Notes: generated by a model not told the origin, from the sequence alone. A stretch of 53,218 nucleotides of DNA from Ruminococcaceae bacterium UBA7217 (GCA_002490425.1 DKTZ01000057.1:1-53218), one strand, 5' to 3'; shown: positions 42,807 through 51,660, counted from the stretch's first letter. Translations and numbers: made by a program.

Positions 42807-43325
42807 TTGCCAAGTGAGAAAGTTTTAGAAATCAAAAAGCAGCAGGTTGCTTCTCTTAAAGAGAGAATTGACGCTTCTGTTGCAGGTGTAGTTGTTGATT
42901 ACAAGGGTATCAGCGTTGCTACCGACACACAGCTTCGTAAGGAGCTTCGTGAAGCAGGCGTTGAGTATTCAGTTGTTAAGAACACACTTCTTAAACGTGC
43001 TATTGAGGACACTTCTCTTGACGGTATGTCATCTGTACTTGAAGGCACAACTGCTATCGCTACAAGTAAGGAAGACCACGTAGCAGCAGCACGTATTCTT
43101 AATAAGTATGCGTCTGCAAAAGATTCAACCTTCAGCATCAAGACAGGTTATCTTGACGGTGAGGTTATCAGCCTTGAAATGATTGACAGTCTTGCAAAGC
43201 TTCCTTCAAGAGAGATTTTGCTTGCTACTGTTTGCAATGCATTCAATGCACCTATTGCCGCTTTCGCAAGAGCTATTCAGGCTATTGTTGACAAAGACGG
43301 CGAACCGGCTCCCGCAGCTGAATAA
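42807..43325 (+). CDS. rplJ: 50S ribosomal protein L10
   Basis: 172 residues from a TTG at 42807, which has AGGAGGTGA 6 bases upstream; no ATG is in frame nearby, so TTG is the start. KQQVASLKERI, VVDYKGISVATDTQLRKELREAG, EYSVVKNTLLKRAIE and the C-terminal helix REILLATVCNAFNAPIAAFARAI (split) are typical. It carries the L7/L12 dimers at the ribosome stalk. Confidence 0.96.
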   Translation: MPSEKVLEIKKQQVASLKERIDASVAGVVVDYKGISVATDTQLRKELREAGVEYSVVKNTLLKRAIEDTSLDGMSSVLEGTTAIATSKEDHVAAARILNKYASAKDSTFSIKTGYLDGEVISLEMIDSLAKLPSREILLATVCNAFNAPIAAFARAIQAIVDKDGEPAPAAE

Positions 43326-43365
43326 TTTTGAATTTTATTACAATAATTTTTGGAGGTAAAATACC

Positions 43366-43743
43366 ATGGCATCAGAAAAAATCGCAGCAATGATTGAAGA
43401 AATCAAAGCTCTTACAGTTCTTGAGCTTTCAGAGCTCGTACACGCAGTAGAAGATGAATTCGGCGTTTCAGCCGCAGCAGCAGTTGCAGTTGCAGCTCCC
43501 GCAGCAGGCGCAGCAGCAGCCGAGGAAGAGAAGACAGAGTTCGACGTTGAGCTTACAGAAATCGGCTCAGAGAAGATTAAGGTTATCAAGGCTGTTCGTG
43601 AAATCACAGGTCTTGGTCTTGCTGAAGCAAAGGCTCTTGTTGACGGCGCTCCCTCAAAGATTAAGGAAGCAATGCCCAAGGATGACGCTGAAGCTGCAAA
43701 AGCAAAGCTTGAAGAAGTTGGCGCAAAGGTTACTCTTAAGTAA
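43366..43743 (+). CDS. rplL: 50S ribosomal protein L7/L12
   Basis: 125 residues. An N-terminal dimerisation helix (IAAMIEEIKALTVLELSELV), an Ala/Val-rich hinge (about 35-50) and a C-terminal domain with KIKVIKAVREITGLGLAEAK and VDGAPSKIKEAM. It recruits translation GTPases. GGAGG precedes the ATG, and the gene ends in a strong terminator. Confidence 0.98.
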   Translation: MASEKIAAMIEEIKALTVLELSELVHAVEDEFGVSAAAAVAVAAPAAGAAAAEEEKTEFDVELTEIGSEKIKVIKAVREITGLGLAEAKALVDGAPSKIKEAMPKDDAEAAKAKLEEVGAKVTLK

Positions 43744-43762
43744 TTTAAGAACAAACGAAACC

Positions 43763-43795
43763 AAGACACTCCGCACGGAGTGTCTTATTTTTTTT
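43763..43795 (+). terminator. Terminator of rplJL
   Basis: AAGACACTCC pairs with GGAGTGTCTT around GCAC, followed by ATTTTTTTT. Confidence 0.92.
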
Positions 43796-43806
43796 ACAAA
43801 AAAATA

Positions 43807-43835
43807 TTGACAAATTATCTATTAAATGCTAATAT
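43807..43835 (+). promoter_or_regulatory. Promoter of the 41-aa peptide gene
   Basis: A consensus TTGACA (43807-43812), a 17-base spacer and TAATAT (43830-43835), immediately downstream of the rplL terminator. Confidence 0.85.
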
Positions 43836-43872
43836 GTACATAAATAGAAAAGGGAAAGGAGTGAAAATAATA

Positions 43873-43998
43873 ATGGATCAGATTATGGGAATCTTACAGC
43901 CTATTATTGATACAATTAAGGGCCTTGTTGGTGACATTGATCTTACATCAATCATTGAAACAATTAAAGGTCTTATCGGTGGTATTATCGGTGGCTAA
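43873..43998 (+). CDS. 41-residue amphipathic peptide, PSM/leaderless-bacteriocin-like
   Basis: 41 residues from the ATG at 43873, with AAAGGAG 11 bases upstream (a GTG four codons earlier is an alternative). The sequence contains two similar halves, IIDTIKGLVGDI and IIETIKGLIGGI, ending GGIIGG. It has no Cys, no signal peptide and no lysine-rich leader; charges are D2, D13, K16, D21, D23, E30, K33 (slightly acidic). The pattern of Ile/Leu/Val every 3-4 residues predicts an amphipathic helix, as in phenol-soluble modulins of the beta type and leaderless bacteriocins. Strong promoter and terminator at both ends mark it as a real, highly expressed monocistronic gene. No homologue was recognised. 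Confidence 0.75.
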   Translation: MDQIMGILQPIIDTIKGLVGDIDLTSIIETIKGLIGGIIGG

Positions 43999-44015
43999 GT
44001 CTTACTTAAAATTTT

Positions 44016-44046
44016 TCCCACTCATTTTTGGGTGGGACTTATTTTT
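44016..44046 (+). terminator. Terminator of the 41-aa peptide gene
   Basis: TCCCAC pairs with GTGGGA around an AT-rich loop, followed by CTTATTTTT. Confidence 0.8.
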
Positions 44047-44116
44047 ATACAGTCGATTTTTTTGTGAAAGGAACAGTTCTTTTTTATTTTAAATTAAGTA
44101 CTGTGTTTATTATATT

Positions 44117-44713
44117 ATGAAAAAGATAATTGCCGTTATTCTGGCTGCTTTTATTATTCTTTGCACATTTGCATCATGTAAAAAGAAAAGTATAGTCGAA
44201 CTGTCTACTGTGACACCTGAAAGCTCCTCTTATTATACAGAAGAAGGCAACGAAATATCACAGGAGAGTAGTACTGTTTCTGCATCTTTGCCGACAGAGG
44301 CTAAAACAACATTAAAAACGCCTCCTGAAAACAACGGTAAGGTTGTTACATATATTTCCGAAAATTCTGACAATAAATACATTTGCCGAGTTGCAGAAAA
44401 ATACGGAAGCAATAAAGCAAATTTAATTGCTTTTATTAAGAAAAATTCCTCTACTCCCGGTGCGACGGTTCTTGAGTTTTCCGGTCAAAGGGATTCAAAC
44501 GGCAATTTGATTACAACATCTGACGAACTGATGTATGTTTGCGAAGTGTCAGACAACGGTACAATTATGCGTGCGTCAAAAGACGGTAACAATAATGACG
44601 GCTATAATAAGGTTGCCGCTAAGGTTGCTTATTCGCTCGGAGAAAAATTTTTACTTCCGAGTATTGACGAAATGCGAGCAGAGAGAAGATATGAAGATTA
44701 TTTTGTAGATTAA
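44117..44713 (+). CDS. Hypothetical lipoprotein
   Basis: 198 residues. MKKIIAVILAAFIILCTFASC is a lipoprotein signal with lipobox FASC. A Ser/Thr/Glu-rich linker (about 25-75) leads to a small domain (about 78-198; VVTYISENSDNKYICRVAEKYG, TSDELMYVCEVSDNGTIMRAS, AYSLGEKFLLPSIDEM) that was not recognised. It is membrane-bound on the outside. No good ribosome binding site is seen before the ATG (TTATTATATT), and no clear promoter; it may be read from the upstream peptide gene past its terminator. Confidence 0.75.
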   Translation: MKKIIAVILAAFIILCTFASCKKKSIVELSTVTPESSSYYTEEGNEISQESSTVSASLPTEAKTTLKTPPENNGKVVTYISENSDNKYICRVAEKYGSNKANLIAFIKKNSSTPGATVLEFSGQRDSNGNLITTSDELMYVCEVSDNGTIMRASKDGNNNDGYNKVAAKVAYSLGEKFLLPSIDEMRAERRYEDYFVD

Positions 44714-44738
44714 CAGCGGTTTATCCGCTGCTTTTTTT
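44714..44738 (+). terminator. Terminator after the lipoprotein gene
   Basis: CAGCGG pairs with CCGCTG around TTTAT, followed by a T-run; it begins on the base after the stop codon. Confidence 0.85.
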
Positions 44739-44742
44739 GTTG

Positions 44743-44771
44743 TTGCAAGTTTTCTCTAACTATGTTAGAAT
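44743..44771 (+). promoter_or_regulatory. Promoter of the second glycosidase locus
   Basis: TTGCAA (44743-44748), a 17-base spacer and TAGAAT (44766-44771), ahead of the C_GCAxxG_C_C gene. Confidence 0.7.
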
Positions 44772-44801
44772 TGTAATACAAATTTGTAAGGAGTTTTGCC
44801 T

Positions 44802-45242
44802 ATGTCTAAATATACAGAGCGTGCCGAGGCGTTGTTTAGGAGCGGTTATAACTGCTCGCAGGCGGTGTTTTGTACTTTCGCAGTGGATTTAGGTCTGACG
44901 GAAGAGCAGGCTGCAAGAATATCAATAGGGCTCGGCGGAGGAGTCGGCAGAATGAGAGAAGTCTGCGGTGCAATTTCAGGAGCCGCCATGCTTGTAGGAC
45001 TTGCAAAACCGGACTATGACAAAGCAAAGGTCTATGAAACAGTCAGAGAAATAACTGAAGAATTCAGAAAAAAACATAATTCTGTTATATGTAAGGATTT
45101 GCTTGGACTTAAAGAGGTAAATTTCAACGAAAAGCCCGAGCCGAGAACACCTGAGTTCTATTTAAAAAGACCTTGTCTTAAAATTATCTGCGATGCTGTT
45201 TGTGCAATTGAGAAAGTACTTTTTAAAAAGGAGAACAATTGA
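44802..45242 (+). CDS. C_GCAxxG_C_C family (redox-type) protein
   Basis: 146 residues from the ATG at 44802, with AAGGAG 8 bases upstream; the frame's TTG at 44796 is too close to that site. It has the family's cysteine order: GYNCSQAVF, then REVCGAISGAAMLVGL (C-GAxSG), CKDLLG, RPCLKIICDAVCAIE. Proteins of this family are small cytosolic putative redox or metal-binding proteins without defined function. It ends 1 base before the GH36-like gene, so it is the first gene of that operon. Confidence 0.88.
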   Translation: MSKYTERAEALFRSGYNCSQAVFCTFAVDLGLTEEQAARISIGLGGGVGRMREVCGAISGAAMLVGLAKPDYDKAKVYETVREITEEFRKKHNSVICKDLLGLKEVNFNEKPEPRTPEFYLKRPCLKIICDAVCAIEKVLFKKENN

Positions 45243-45243
45243 T

Positions 45244-47937
45244 ATGGCAAATGTTTATGCGTATTCCCGTGACGATAAAATAGTAATCGGTAACGATTTC
45301 ATTGAGCGTAGATTTTCTTCTTTAAATGATAAGCTTCGTACCGAAGAAATAGTGAATAAGCGTGCCTCGGGCACAGAAACGCTCGTTCTTTCAAGCTTTT
45401 CTGCGGAATTTTTTATCGGCTTTAAAATAAAGGGCAGATTTCGGGATAAAACCGAGTATTTATCTTCAAACGAGCTGGCTCTTGATAATGTAAATATATT
45501 TAAAAACAGGGTTGAATTTATTTTTAAGCCCTATGCTTTTTCGGGGGCAAGAATAACGTTTGTTGTAAATTATGAGGTAGCAGAAAGCAGTCCCTATATT
45601 TCCAAATATATTGAAATGGTAGTTGACGAGCGTTTTCAGGAAAATATTGTTATCGACTCGATAGACTGTGAGCATCTCTGCTTTAAAAATGCTGAAAACG
45701 CTTGGTGCATAGGTGAGGTTGATAAAGCATATCTGAGCAAATATCACAGCTCGCTCGGTCAGCCTGTTTATTTAAACGGTTTGTTTTTTGCAAGCACTTT
45801 CCCGCTGGCTGACACAAATATTTCGGGCGATACGGCGTACATACGTTATTTCAGCGGTAAGCGTTTTGATAAACTGAATTTAAGCTGCGGAACAACCTAC
45901 CGCACATGGAGTACTGTTTCAGGCGCAGCGTCAGGCACGGATTATGATACTGTCAGACGTGAGTTTTTAAAGTATATACGCTCCGTTGCAAGAAAAATTA
46001 AACCGAGATTTCAGTATAATTCATGGTATGACCATATGCTGGATATTACCGAAGATAATATTTTGAAATCCTTTTACGAGATTGAGGACGGTCTTTCTAA
46101 AGCGCTTATTCCGCCCGTTGATTCTTTCGTGGTTGATGACGGATTTTCTGATTATAAGGGTGATTTTTGGAATTTTAATTCAAAGTTTCCGAACGAATTC
46201 ACCAAACCGTGCGACCTTGTTAAGAAATTTTCTTCAAATTTCGGAATGTGGATAGGTCCCAGAGGCGGATACAACAGTCTGACAAAAACCTTTGCCAAAA
46301 ATATGGAAAAGGCAGGCAAGGGCGGTTATAATAAAGCATCAAATGACGTCTGTGTTGCAGATTTTCGATATATAAAAAATATTACTGAGTATTTTATTGA
46401 TATGATGGACAGGTTTGACATAAATTATTGGAAGCTTGACGGATTTTTGCTGAAAGCATGTCCGTCTAAAAAGCATGGGCACATAACGGGCGGATTTAAC
46501 GATATGTATGAATATACGGAGATGTGGGAGAATTGGATTGACATTTTCCGTAAAATGCATATTCACCGTGAAACTAAAGGCAAAAATTTGTGGATAAATC
46601 AGACAAGCTACTGCAATGCAAGTCCCTTTTTCCTTCAGTGGAATGAGTCTCTCTGGATTCAAAACAGCAACGATGTGGGATTTCTTGAAAAGACAAAAAC
46701 AGGCGAAAAGCTGCTCTCGGCAGATGTTGACAGGATGCTCTCATACCGTGACAGCAGATATTACGACTTTTTCATAAGGCGTAAATATCAGGTTCCGCCT
46801 GAGTACCTTTACAATCACGACCCGATTTACGGAAATACCGCAAAAGTGTCGATGACTGACAGTGAATACAGAAAGTATCTGTTTATGATGGCAACAAGGG
46901 GAACATTTTTCTGGGAGCTGTATTATTCTTACAATATGCTTTCTGCGTCAAAATGGCGGATAAACGCTGATGTTTTCCGCTTTATAAAGAACAATGCGGA
47001 AATACTTAAAAATTCTGTTTTTATAGGCTCAGACCCTGAGAAAGGCGGAGTTTACGGGTACAGCGCTTGGGGAGACAGCGCGGGAATTGTATCTCTTCGC
47101 AACCCATCGTCAAAGGAGCAGGAATTTACCTTTAATCTTAATAAAAATATGGGCTGTGCTGAATTCTCGGGCGAAATGCGCCGTGCAAATATTTACCCGT
47201 ATACCGAAAAGTGCGACAGTGAAAATTATTCCTACGGAGATTCGTTTACCGTAAAGCTTAACCCCGGCGAAGTAATAATAATGAAATTCACCTCCGAAAA
47301 AGAAAAAACACCGTCGCTTATTTACGGCAGATTTGATTCAGCAACCGAGCTTTTACTGTTCTTTGATGACAGAATTTATCTTTCACAAGGTATGGTTTCG
47401 TCTGATAAAAAAATTAAATCTCTTGATTTGCTTGACGATTACAGCACGCTTAAGGTGACCTTTGCCGAGAAAACAGACAAGGCATACGTTTCATTTACTG
47501 CTAAAAATATGTTCGGCGATATGGCAGACGGCGAAATAAATGCGGTGAATTACACCGATTTCGTTTGCAGTGAAAATATAATTCCGAACGGCAGGGACTT
47601 TACCGTATCATTTACAATCGAAAATACCGATGAAAACGACTGCTATATAAAAACTGACGGGTTGTCCTTAAAGGCTTATGACGGCGGTTTACTTTTGAGC
47701 CTTTGTGGAAAGAAATCAAAGCTTGAAGCTGAAATATCGGCAGGCGACAGAATAACTGTTGTCTGTGAGCCGAGTTCTCTTATAAAGCTTTATAAAAACG
47801 GTGAGCTTTTAGGCTCTGTGTTTAACAGCGATTATGCAAATTCACTGTTAGGGCAAAAAATTGAGTTTTCCGAAAATATTTCAAATTTAAAAATACTTTC
47901 AAAAGCATTAAAATATGATGAAACGGGGAGAGCATAA
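45244..47937 (+). CDS. GH36-like (clan GH-D) alpha-glycosidase with C-terminal LamG-like domain
   Basis: 897 residues from the ATG at 45244, with AAGGAG upstream; longer frames back to 45193 overlap the preceding gene. An N-terminal beta-supersandwich (about 1-240) leads to a barrel with VVDDGFSDY, GMWIGPRGGYN, and the nucleophile Asp399 in NYWKLDGF, the K.D.G form of clan GH-D (alpha-galactosidase/alpha-N-acetylgalactosaminidase). LWINQTSYCNASPFFLQW and IQNSNDVG hold the likely acid/base. The last 200 residues look like a LamG/concanavalin-like domain. There is no signal peptide, so it acts inside the cell. The exact sugar is open. Confidence 0.75.
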   Translation: MANVYAYSRDDKIVIGNDFIERRFSSLNDKLRTEEIVNKRASGTETLVLSSFSAEFFIGFKIKGRFRDKTEYLSSNELALDNVNIFKNRVEFIFKPYAFSGARITFVVNYEVAESSPYISKYIEMVVDERFQENIVIDSIDCEHLCFKNAENAWCIGEVDKAYLSKYHSSLGQPVYLNGLFFASTFPLADTNISGDTAYIRYFSGKRFDKLNLSCGTTYRTWSTVSGAASGTDYDTVRREFLKYIRSVARKIKPRFQYNSWYDHMLDITEDNILKSFYEIEDGLSKALIPPVDSFVVDDGFSDYKGDFWNFNSKFPNEFTKPCDLVKKFSSNFGMWIGPRGGYNSLTKTFAKNMEKAGKGGYNKASNDVCVADFRYIKNITEYFIDMMDRFDINYWKLDGFLLKACPSKKHGHITGGFNDMYEYTEMWENWIDIFRKMHIHRETKGKNLWINQTSYCNASPFFLQWNESLWIQNSNDVGFLEKTKTGEKLLSADVDRMLSYRDSRYYDFFIRRKYQVPPEYLYNHDPIYGNTAKVSMTDSEYRKYLFMMATRGTFFWELYYSYNMLSASKWRINADVFRFIKNNAEILKNSVFIGSDPEKGGVYGYSAWGDSAGIVSLRNPSSKEQEFTFNLNKNMGCAEFSGEMRRANIYPYTEKCDSENYSYGDSFTVKLNPGEVIIMKFTSEKEKTPSLIYGRFDSATELLLFFDDRIYLSQGMVSSDKKIKSLDLLDDYSTLKVTFAEKTDKAYVSFTAKNMFGDMADGEINAVNYTDFVCSENIIPNGRDFTVSFTIENTDENDCYIKTDGLSLKAYDGGLLLSLCGKKSKLEAEISAGDRITVVCEPSSLIKLYKNGELLGSVFNSDYANSLLGQKIEFSENISNLKILSKALKYDETGRA

Positions 47938-50300
47938 TGGGAAATTTACACGAAAGACTTCTTGCAAAGACCCACGGAAAAGCAGATGAAAGCAATATAA
48001 TAACCGAGAATAATGTCCGAATAACCGTTTTGAGCGATATACTCATAAGGATTGAAAAAGGCGGTTTTACAGATTTGCCCTCGCAGACCGTTTGGTACAG
48101 AAACGGCGAAAAAGTTAATTTTAAGACTGAAAAGCAGGGGAGTTTTTTAAACATTATTACAGATAAAGCAACCTTTGCCGTTAACACCAAGAGCGGAAAG
48201 TTTCTCTATGCCGTAATTGACGGTGTAAAGCAAAAGTATGACCGTGACCTTAATATGAAAGGTACAACACGAACTCTTGACCAGACCTTCGGCGCAGTTC
48301 CTCTGAAGGACGGAGTTTTGTCGCAGAACGGTGTAACCGTGATGGACGACAGCAAAACCCTTCTTTTAAGGGAGGACGGCAAGCTCGAAAACCGTAAAAA
48401 AGGCTCGTCAGACAAATACGTTTTTGCCTACGGTAAAGACAATGTCGGCTGTCTTAATGCGTTTTACGGGATTACCGGTAAAGCACCGCTGATTCCCCGT
48501 TTTGCTCTCGGCAACTGGTGGAGCAGATATCGTGCATATACCCAAAAGGAATATGAGGATTTAATGGACGAATTTATCCGCCGTGAAATTCCTTTAACTG
48601 TTGCAACAGTTGATATGGACTGGCATTGGGTAAATGTCGAAGAAAAATTCAATTACAAGGGTAAGCAGGGTCTTATCTGGAAAGGCGGATGGACGGGTTA
48701 CAGCTGGAATACCGACCTTTTCCCCGATTACAAAGGATTTCTTAAAGGACTTCACGAAAGAGATTTAAAGGTAACGCTTAATTTACATCCTGCGGACGGA
48801 GTTCGCCCCTTTGACGATATGTACGGCGAAATGTGCGAAGCGGTAGGACAGGACGAGTCCGCTCAAATGCCTGTTGAGTTTGACCTTACCGACAGCACGT
48901 TTATTAACGCATATTTTGATGTTCTTCATCACCCTTATGAGAATCAGGGCGTTGACTTTTGGTGGATAGACTGGCAGCAGGGCACAAAGAGTAAAAGCGC
49001 AGGTCTTGACCCGCTTTGGCTTTTGAACCATTACCATTACCTCGACAGTTGCCGTGACGGCAAGCGTCCGCTTATTCTCTCCCGTTATGCAGGTCTTGGC
49101 TCGCACCGTTATCCGTTGGGATTTTCGGGTGATACCGCAATCAATTGGTCCGTGCTTGATTTTCAGCCGTATTTTACTGCAAATGCGGCAAACTGCGGCT
49201 ACACTTGGTGGAGTCACGACATCGGCGGACATCATATGGGTGCACACGATGATGAGCTTTATATCCGCTGGCTTCAGCTCGGAGTTTTCTCTCCTATAAT
49301 CCGTCTTCATTCAACAAGTAACGATTTACTCGGCAAAGAGCCGTGGAATTTCTCATGGGAAGCCGAAACAATAGGTGTTGAATTTTTGCGTCTGCGTCAT
49401 AAGCTCATTCCGTATATCTATTCAATGAATTACCGCTCGTTTAATGACGGCAGAGCGCTTTGCGAGCCGATGTATTTTACATATCCCGAAGATAAAAACG
49501 CATATTCCGTTAAAAACGAGTATATGTTCGGCTCAGAACTTCTTGTTTGCCCTGTCACAACAAAGCTTAATAAGCACACAAAAACTGCATTTACAAAAGT
49601 TTGGTTGCCCAAAGGGCGTTGGACTAATATTTTTGACGGCAGAATTTACAAGGGCGGTCAAACCGTAACCGTTACTAGTCCTATTAACACAATTCCCGTA
49701 TTGGCAAAAGAGGGTGCTGTTATTCCTATGTCAGAGGATACTGGAAATTCTTGTCGCAACCCTGAAAATCTTTCGTTTGATATTTACAGAGGCAACGGCG
49801 AATTTAAACTTTATGAGGATGACGGTGAAACGCTCGGATTTGAAAACGGCGATTTCTCAGTTACCGATATTCTCGTAAATGAAAATGATAATACCCTTAA
49901 AATCAGCGTATCGGGCGGAAAGCAGATTTCTTCAATCCCCGAAAAACGCAATTATACATTTAAGTTTAAGGATATTGAAACATTTGAAAAGGCAGAGGTA
50001 TCAGTTAACGGAAATACCGTTTCAAGTGCTGTTCAAAACGGCGAAATCTTCCTTGCAAGTGTCAGCGTTGAGGACAAAATTGAAATTATATTAACGGGCG
50101 TTACCGCAAAGAAAAATAAGACTGCCCGTGAAAGAGTGCTTGACTGCCTTATAAAATACAACGGCAACAATACAAAAAAGAGCGCAGTATATAAGGCATT
50201 TAAGACTGACGATGTAAATATTCTCCGCCAAAATGCCCAAAAGGTGCGAAACAAAGCGTTAAAACTTTCAATTCTTGAAGCCACCGACGCAATGGAATAG
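47937..50300 (+). CDS. GH31 family alpha-glycosidase
   Basis: 787 residues. Its ATG overlaps the stop of the GH36-like gene (TAATG). The GH31 barrel shows FALGNWWSRYRAY, the substrate-site Asp in VDMDWHWV, nucleophile Asp345 in WWIDWQQG, and acid/base Asp399 in GFSGDT, then WWSHDIGG, RLHST and the beta-sandwich with YFTYPEDKNAY... (split) and WTNIFDGR. The DWQQG form differs from the usual DMNE of alpha-glucosidases and is seen in non-glucose GH31 subgroups, so alpha-galactosamine or alpha-galactose substrates are as likely as glucose. No signal peptide. The C-terminal tail (about 720-787) is helical. Confidence 0.88.
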   Translation: MGNLHERLLAKTHGKADESNIITENNVRITVLSDILIRIEKGGFTDLPSQTVWYRNGEKVNFKTEKQGSFLNIITDKATFAVNTKSGKFLYAVIDGVKQKYDRDLNMKGTTRTLDQTFGAVPLKDGVLSQNGVTVMDDSKTLLLREDGKLENRKKGSSDKYVFAYGKDNVGCLNAFYGITGKAPLIPRFALGNWWSRYRAYTQKEYEDLMDEFIRREIPLTVATVDMDWHWVNVEEKFNYKGKQGLIWKGGWTGYSWNTDLFPDYKGFLKGLHERDLKVTLNLHPADGVRPFDDMYGEMCEAVGQDESAQMPVEFDLTDSTFINAYFDVLHHPYENQGVDFWWIDWQQGTKSKSAGLDPLWLLNHYHYLDSCRDGKRPLILSRYAGLGSHRYPLGFSGDTAINWSVLDFQPYFTANAANCGYTWWSHDIGGHHMGAHDDELYIRWLQLGVFSPIIRLHSTSNDLLGKEPWNFSWEAETIGVEFLRLRHKLIPYIYSMNYRSFNDGRALCEPMYFTYPEDKNAYSVKNEYMFGSELLVCPVTTKLNKHTKTAFTKVWLPKGRWTNIFDGRIYKGGQTVTVTSPINTIPVLAKEGAVIPMSEDTGNSCRNPENLSFDIYRGNGEFKLYEDDGETLGFENGDFSVTDILVNENDNTLKISVSGGKQISSIPEKRNYTFKFKDIETFEKAEVSVNGNTVSSAVQNGEIFLASVSVEDKIEIILTGVTAKKNKTARERVLDCLIKYNGNNTKKSAVYKAFKTDDVNILRQNAQKVRNKALKLSILEATDAME

Positions 50301-50368
50301 TTATATTTAAAGTTTAATCCTTCATTATAACTAAAAGATGTTATCTAACAGTGGTAAAGAAGTATATT

Positions 50369-50400
50369 AAGCAGCCGAGAAGTTGTTTTTGGCTGCTTTT
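50369..50400 (+). terminator. Terminator of the glycosidase operon
   Basis: AAGCAGCC pairs with GGCTGCTT around GAGAAGTTGTTTTT, followed by TT(A)T. Confidence 0.75.
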
Positions 50401-50447
50401 ATGTTAATTTTGTTTAAAAAGATTTTATAATGTTTGGAGGAAATATT

Positions 50448-50948
50448 ATGCTATACTTAAAGAAGTTGCACTTTTCCGATGGCAAGGATATTTTTTTAAT
50501 GTTGCAAGAAATTGCGCTGAATGATAACGGATTTCATAATAAAGTAAACGGTATGGATTATGAAGAATTTAAAATATGGCTTCAAAATGAATATGAAGTT
50601 GATAATGGAAAACTCGAAGATTGGATGGTTCCGCAATCATCATATTGGTTATTTGATGATACAGTTCCGGTAGGTTATGGACGAATCAGACACTGCTTGA
50701 ATGATGCTTTAAAAGAAACAAGCGGTCATATAGGTTACGCTGTTGCCGAATCTCAACGGGGAAAAGGGTACGGAAATGCTATTTTGGCAATGCTTAAAGA
50801 CGAGTCAAAAGAACTGGGTATTGAACAATTGCAAATAGGAGCAAATGTTGACAATGAAAAATCAAATAAGGTAATAATTGCTAACGGAGGTATCCTGTTT
50901 CGAAAAAAGAACGGTAAAAACTTTTATCATATAAATCTTAGCAAATGA
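50448..50948 (+). CDS. GNAT-family N-acetyltransferase
   Basis: 166 residues from the ATG at 50448, with GGAGG 7 bases upstream; the in-frame ATG at 50430 lies before that site. YGRIRHCLNDALKETSGHIGYAV, then the acetyl-CoA loop SQRGKGYGNAILAMLKDE and GANVDNEKSNKVIIANGGILFRKK (split) are GNAT features as in the YkkB/predicted acetyltransferase group. Its acceptor is unknown. It stands alone between a terminator and the TetR promoter. Confidence 0.9.
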   Translation: MLYLKKLHFSDGKDIFLMLQEIALNDNGFHNKVNGMDYEEFKIWLQNEYEVDNGKLEDWMVPQSSYWLFDDTVPVGYGRIRHCLNDALKETSGHIGYAVAESQRGKGYGNAILAMLKDESKELGIEQLQIGANVDNEKSNKVIIANGGILFRKKNGKNFYHINLSK

Positions 50949-51010
50949 ACATTTTTTCTGTTTATGTGAATATCATTCTAAATCCCGTTCATAAGTTATA
51001 TATTATTCTC

Positions 51011-51039
51011 TTGACATTGCAATTTATTTGTACTATTAT
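51011..51039 (+). promoter_or_regulatory. Promoter of the TetR-ABC operon
   Basis: TTGACA (51011-51016), a 17-base spacer and TATTAT (51034-51039). Confidence 0.88.
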
Positions 51040-51050
51040 AGGTAATATAA

Positions 51051-51060
51051 GTTGCGCAAC
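51051..51060. promoter_or_regulatory. Palindrome, probable TetR-family operator
   Basis: GTTGCGCAAC is a perfect 10-base palindrome 11 bases after the -10, over the transcript start. TetR-type repressors bind such sites to control their own operon. Confidence 0.55.
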
Positions 51061-51090
51061 AACAGTTACTGTAAAAACAAGGTGAGAAAA

Positions 51091-51660
51091 ATGCCCCCGA
51101 AATTCAAATTCACAAAAGATGAAATAATCAGTGCCGCATTAAATTTAGTACGCAAAAACGGTATGTCCGCCCTTACTGCACGGGCGCTGGCAGAAGAACT
51201 CGGCTGTTCGGTTAAGCCTATTTTCGGGCTGTTTAAAAATATGGACGAATTACAGCAGGCGGTTTTCTCCGCCGCACAGAATCTATATCAAAGCTATTTG
51301 CAGGACAGTGTTTCAAAAGGAGAATACCCGACGTATAAATCCGCAGGTATGGCGTATATCCGTTTTGCCAAAGAGGAAAAGGAGCTTTTTAAGCTGCTTT
51401 TTATGCGTGACAGAAGAAATGAAAAAATTGAAGAAAACAGAGAAGATGTTCGGCAGTTTACCGATTTAATTATGGAGAAATTAGGGATAAGCGAAGATGA
51501 GGCTTATATGTTCCACCTTGAAATGTGGATTTACGTCCACGGAATTGCCACAATGATTGCCACGTCTTACCTTGAATGGTCTGACACGCTTGTAAGCGAA
51601 ACTCTGACAGACATTTTTACAGGGCTTAAACACCGATATTTACAAAAGGGGAAAGAATAG
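51091..51660 (+). CDS. TetR/AcrR-family transcriptional regulator
   Basis: 189 residues from the ATG at 51091, after AAGGTGAG. The N-terminal helix-turn-helix (about 6-52) is clear: TKDEIISAALNLVRKNGMSA, LTARALAEELGCSVKPIFGLFKNMDEL. The C-terminal ligand domain resembles TetR_C groups seen with drug exporters (YIRFAKEEKELFKLLFMRD). It heads the exporter operon and most likely represses it; the ABC gene begins right after its stop. Confidence 0.92.
   Translation: MPPKFKFTKDEIISAALNLVRKNGMSALTARALAEELGCSVKPIFGLFKNMDELQQAVFSAAQNLYQSYLQDSVSKGEYPTYKSAGMAYIRFAKEEKELFKLLFMRDRRNEKIEENREDVRQFTDLIMEKLGISEDEAYMFHLEMWIYVHGIATMIATSYLEWSDTLVSETLTDIFTGLKHRYLQKGKE

Noticed and set aside
43338..43769. 143-codon Ala/Ser-rich frame antisense to rplL
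   Set aside because: Its composition is the mirror of the Ala-rich L7/L12 hinge; no translation signal.
48783..49310. 175-codon open frame antisense to GH31
   Set aside because: Overlaps the catalytic core of a clear GH31 gene and has no ribosome binding site or recognisable domain.
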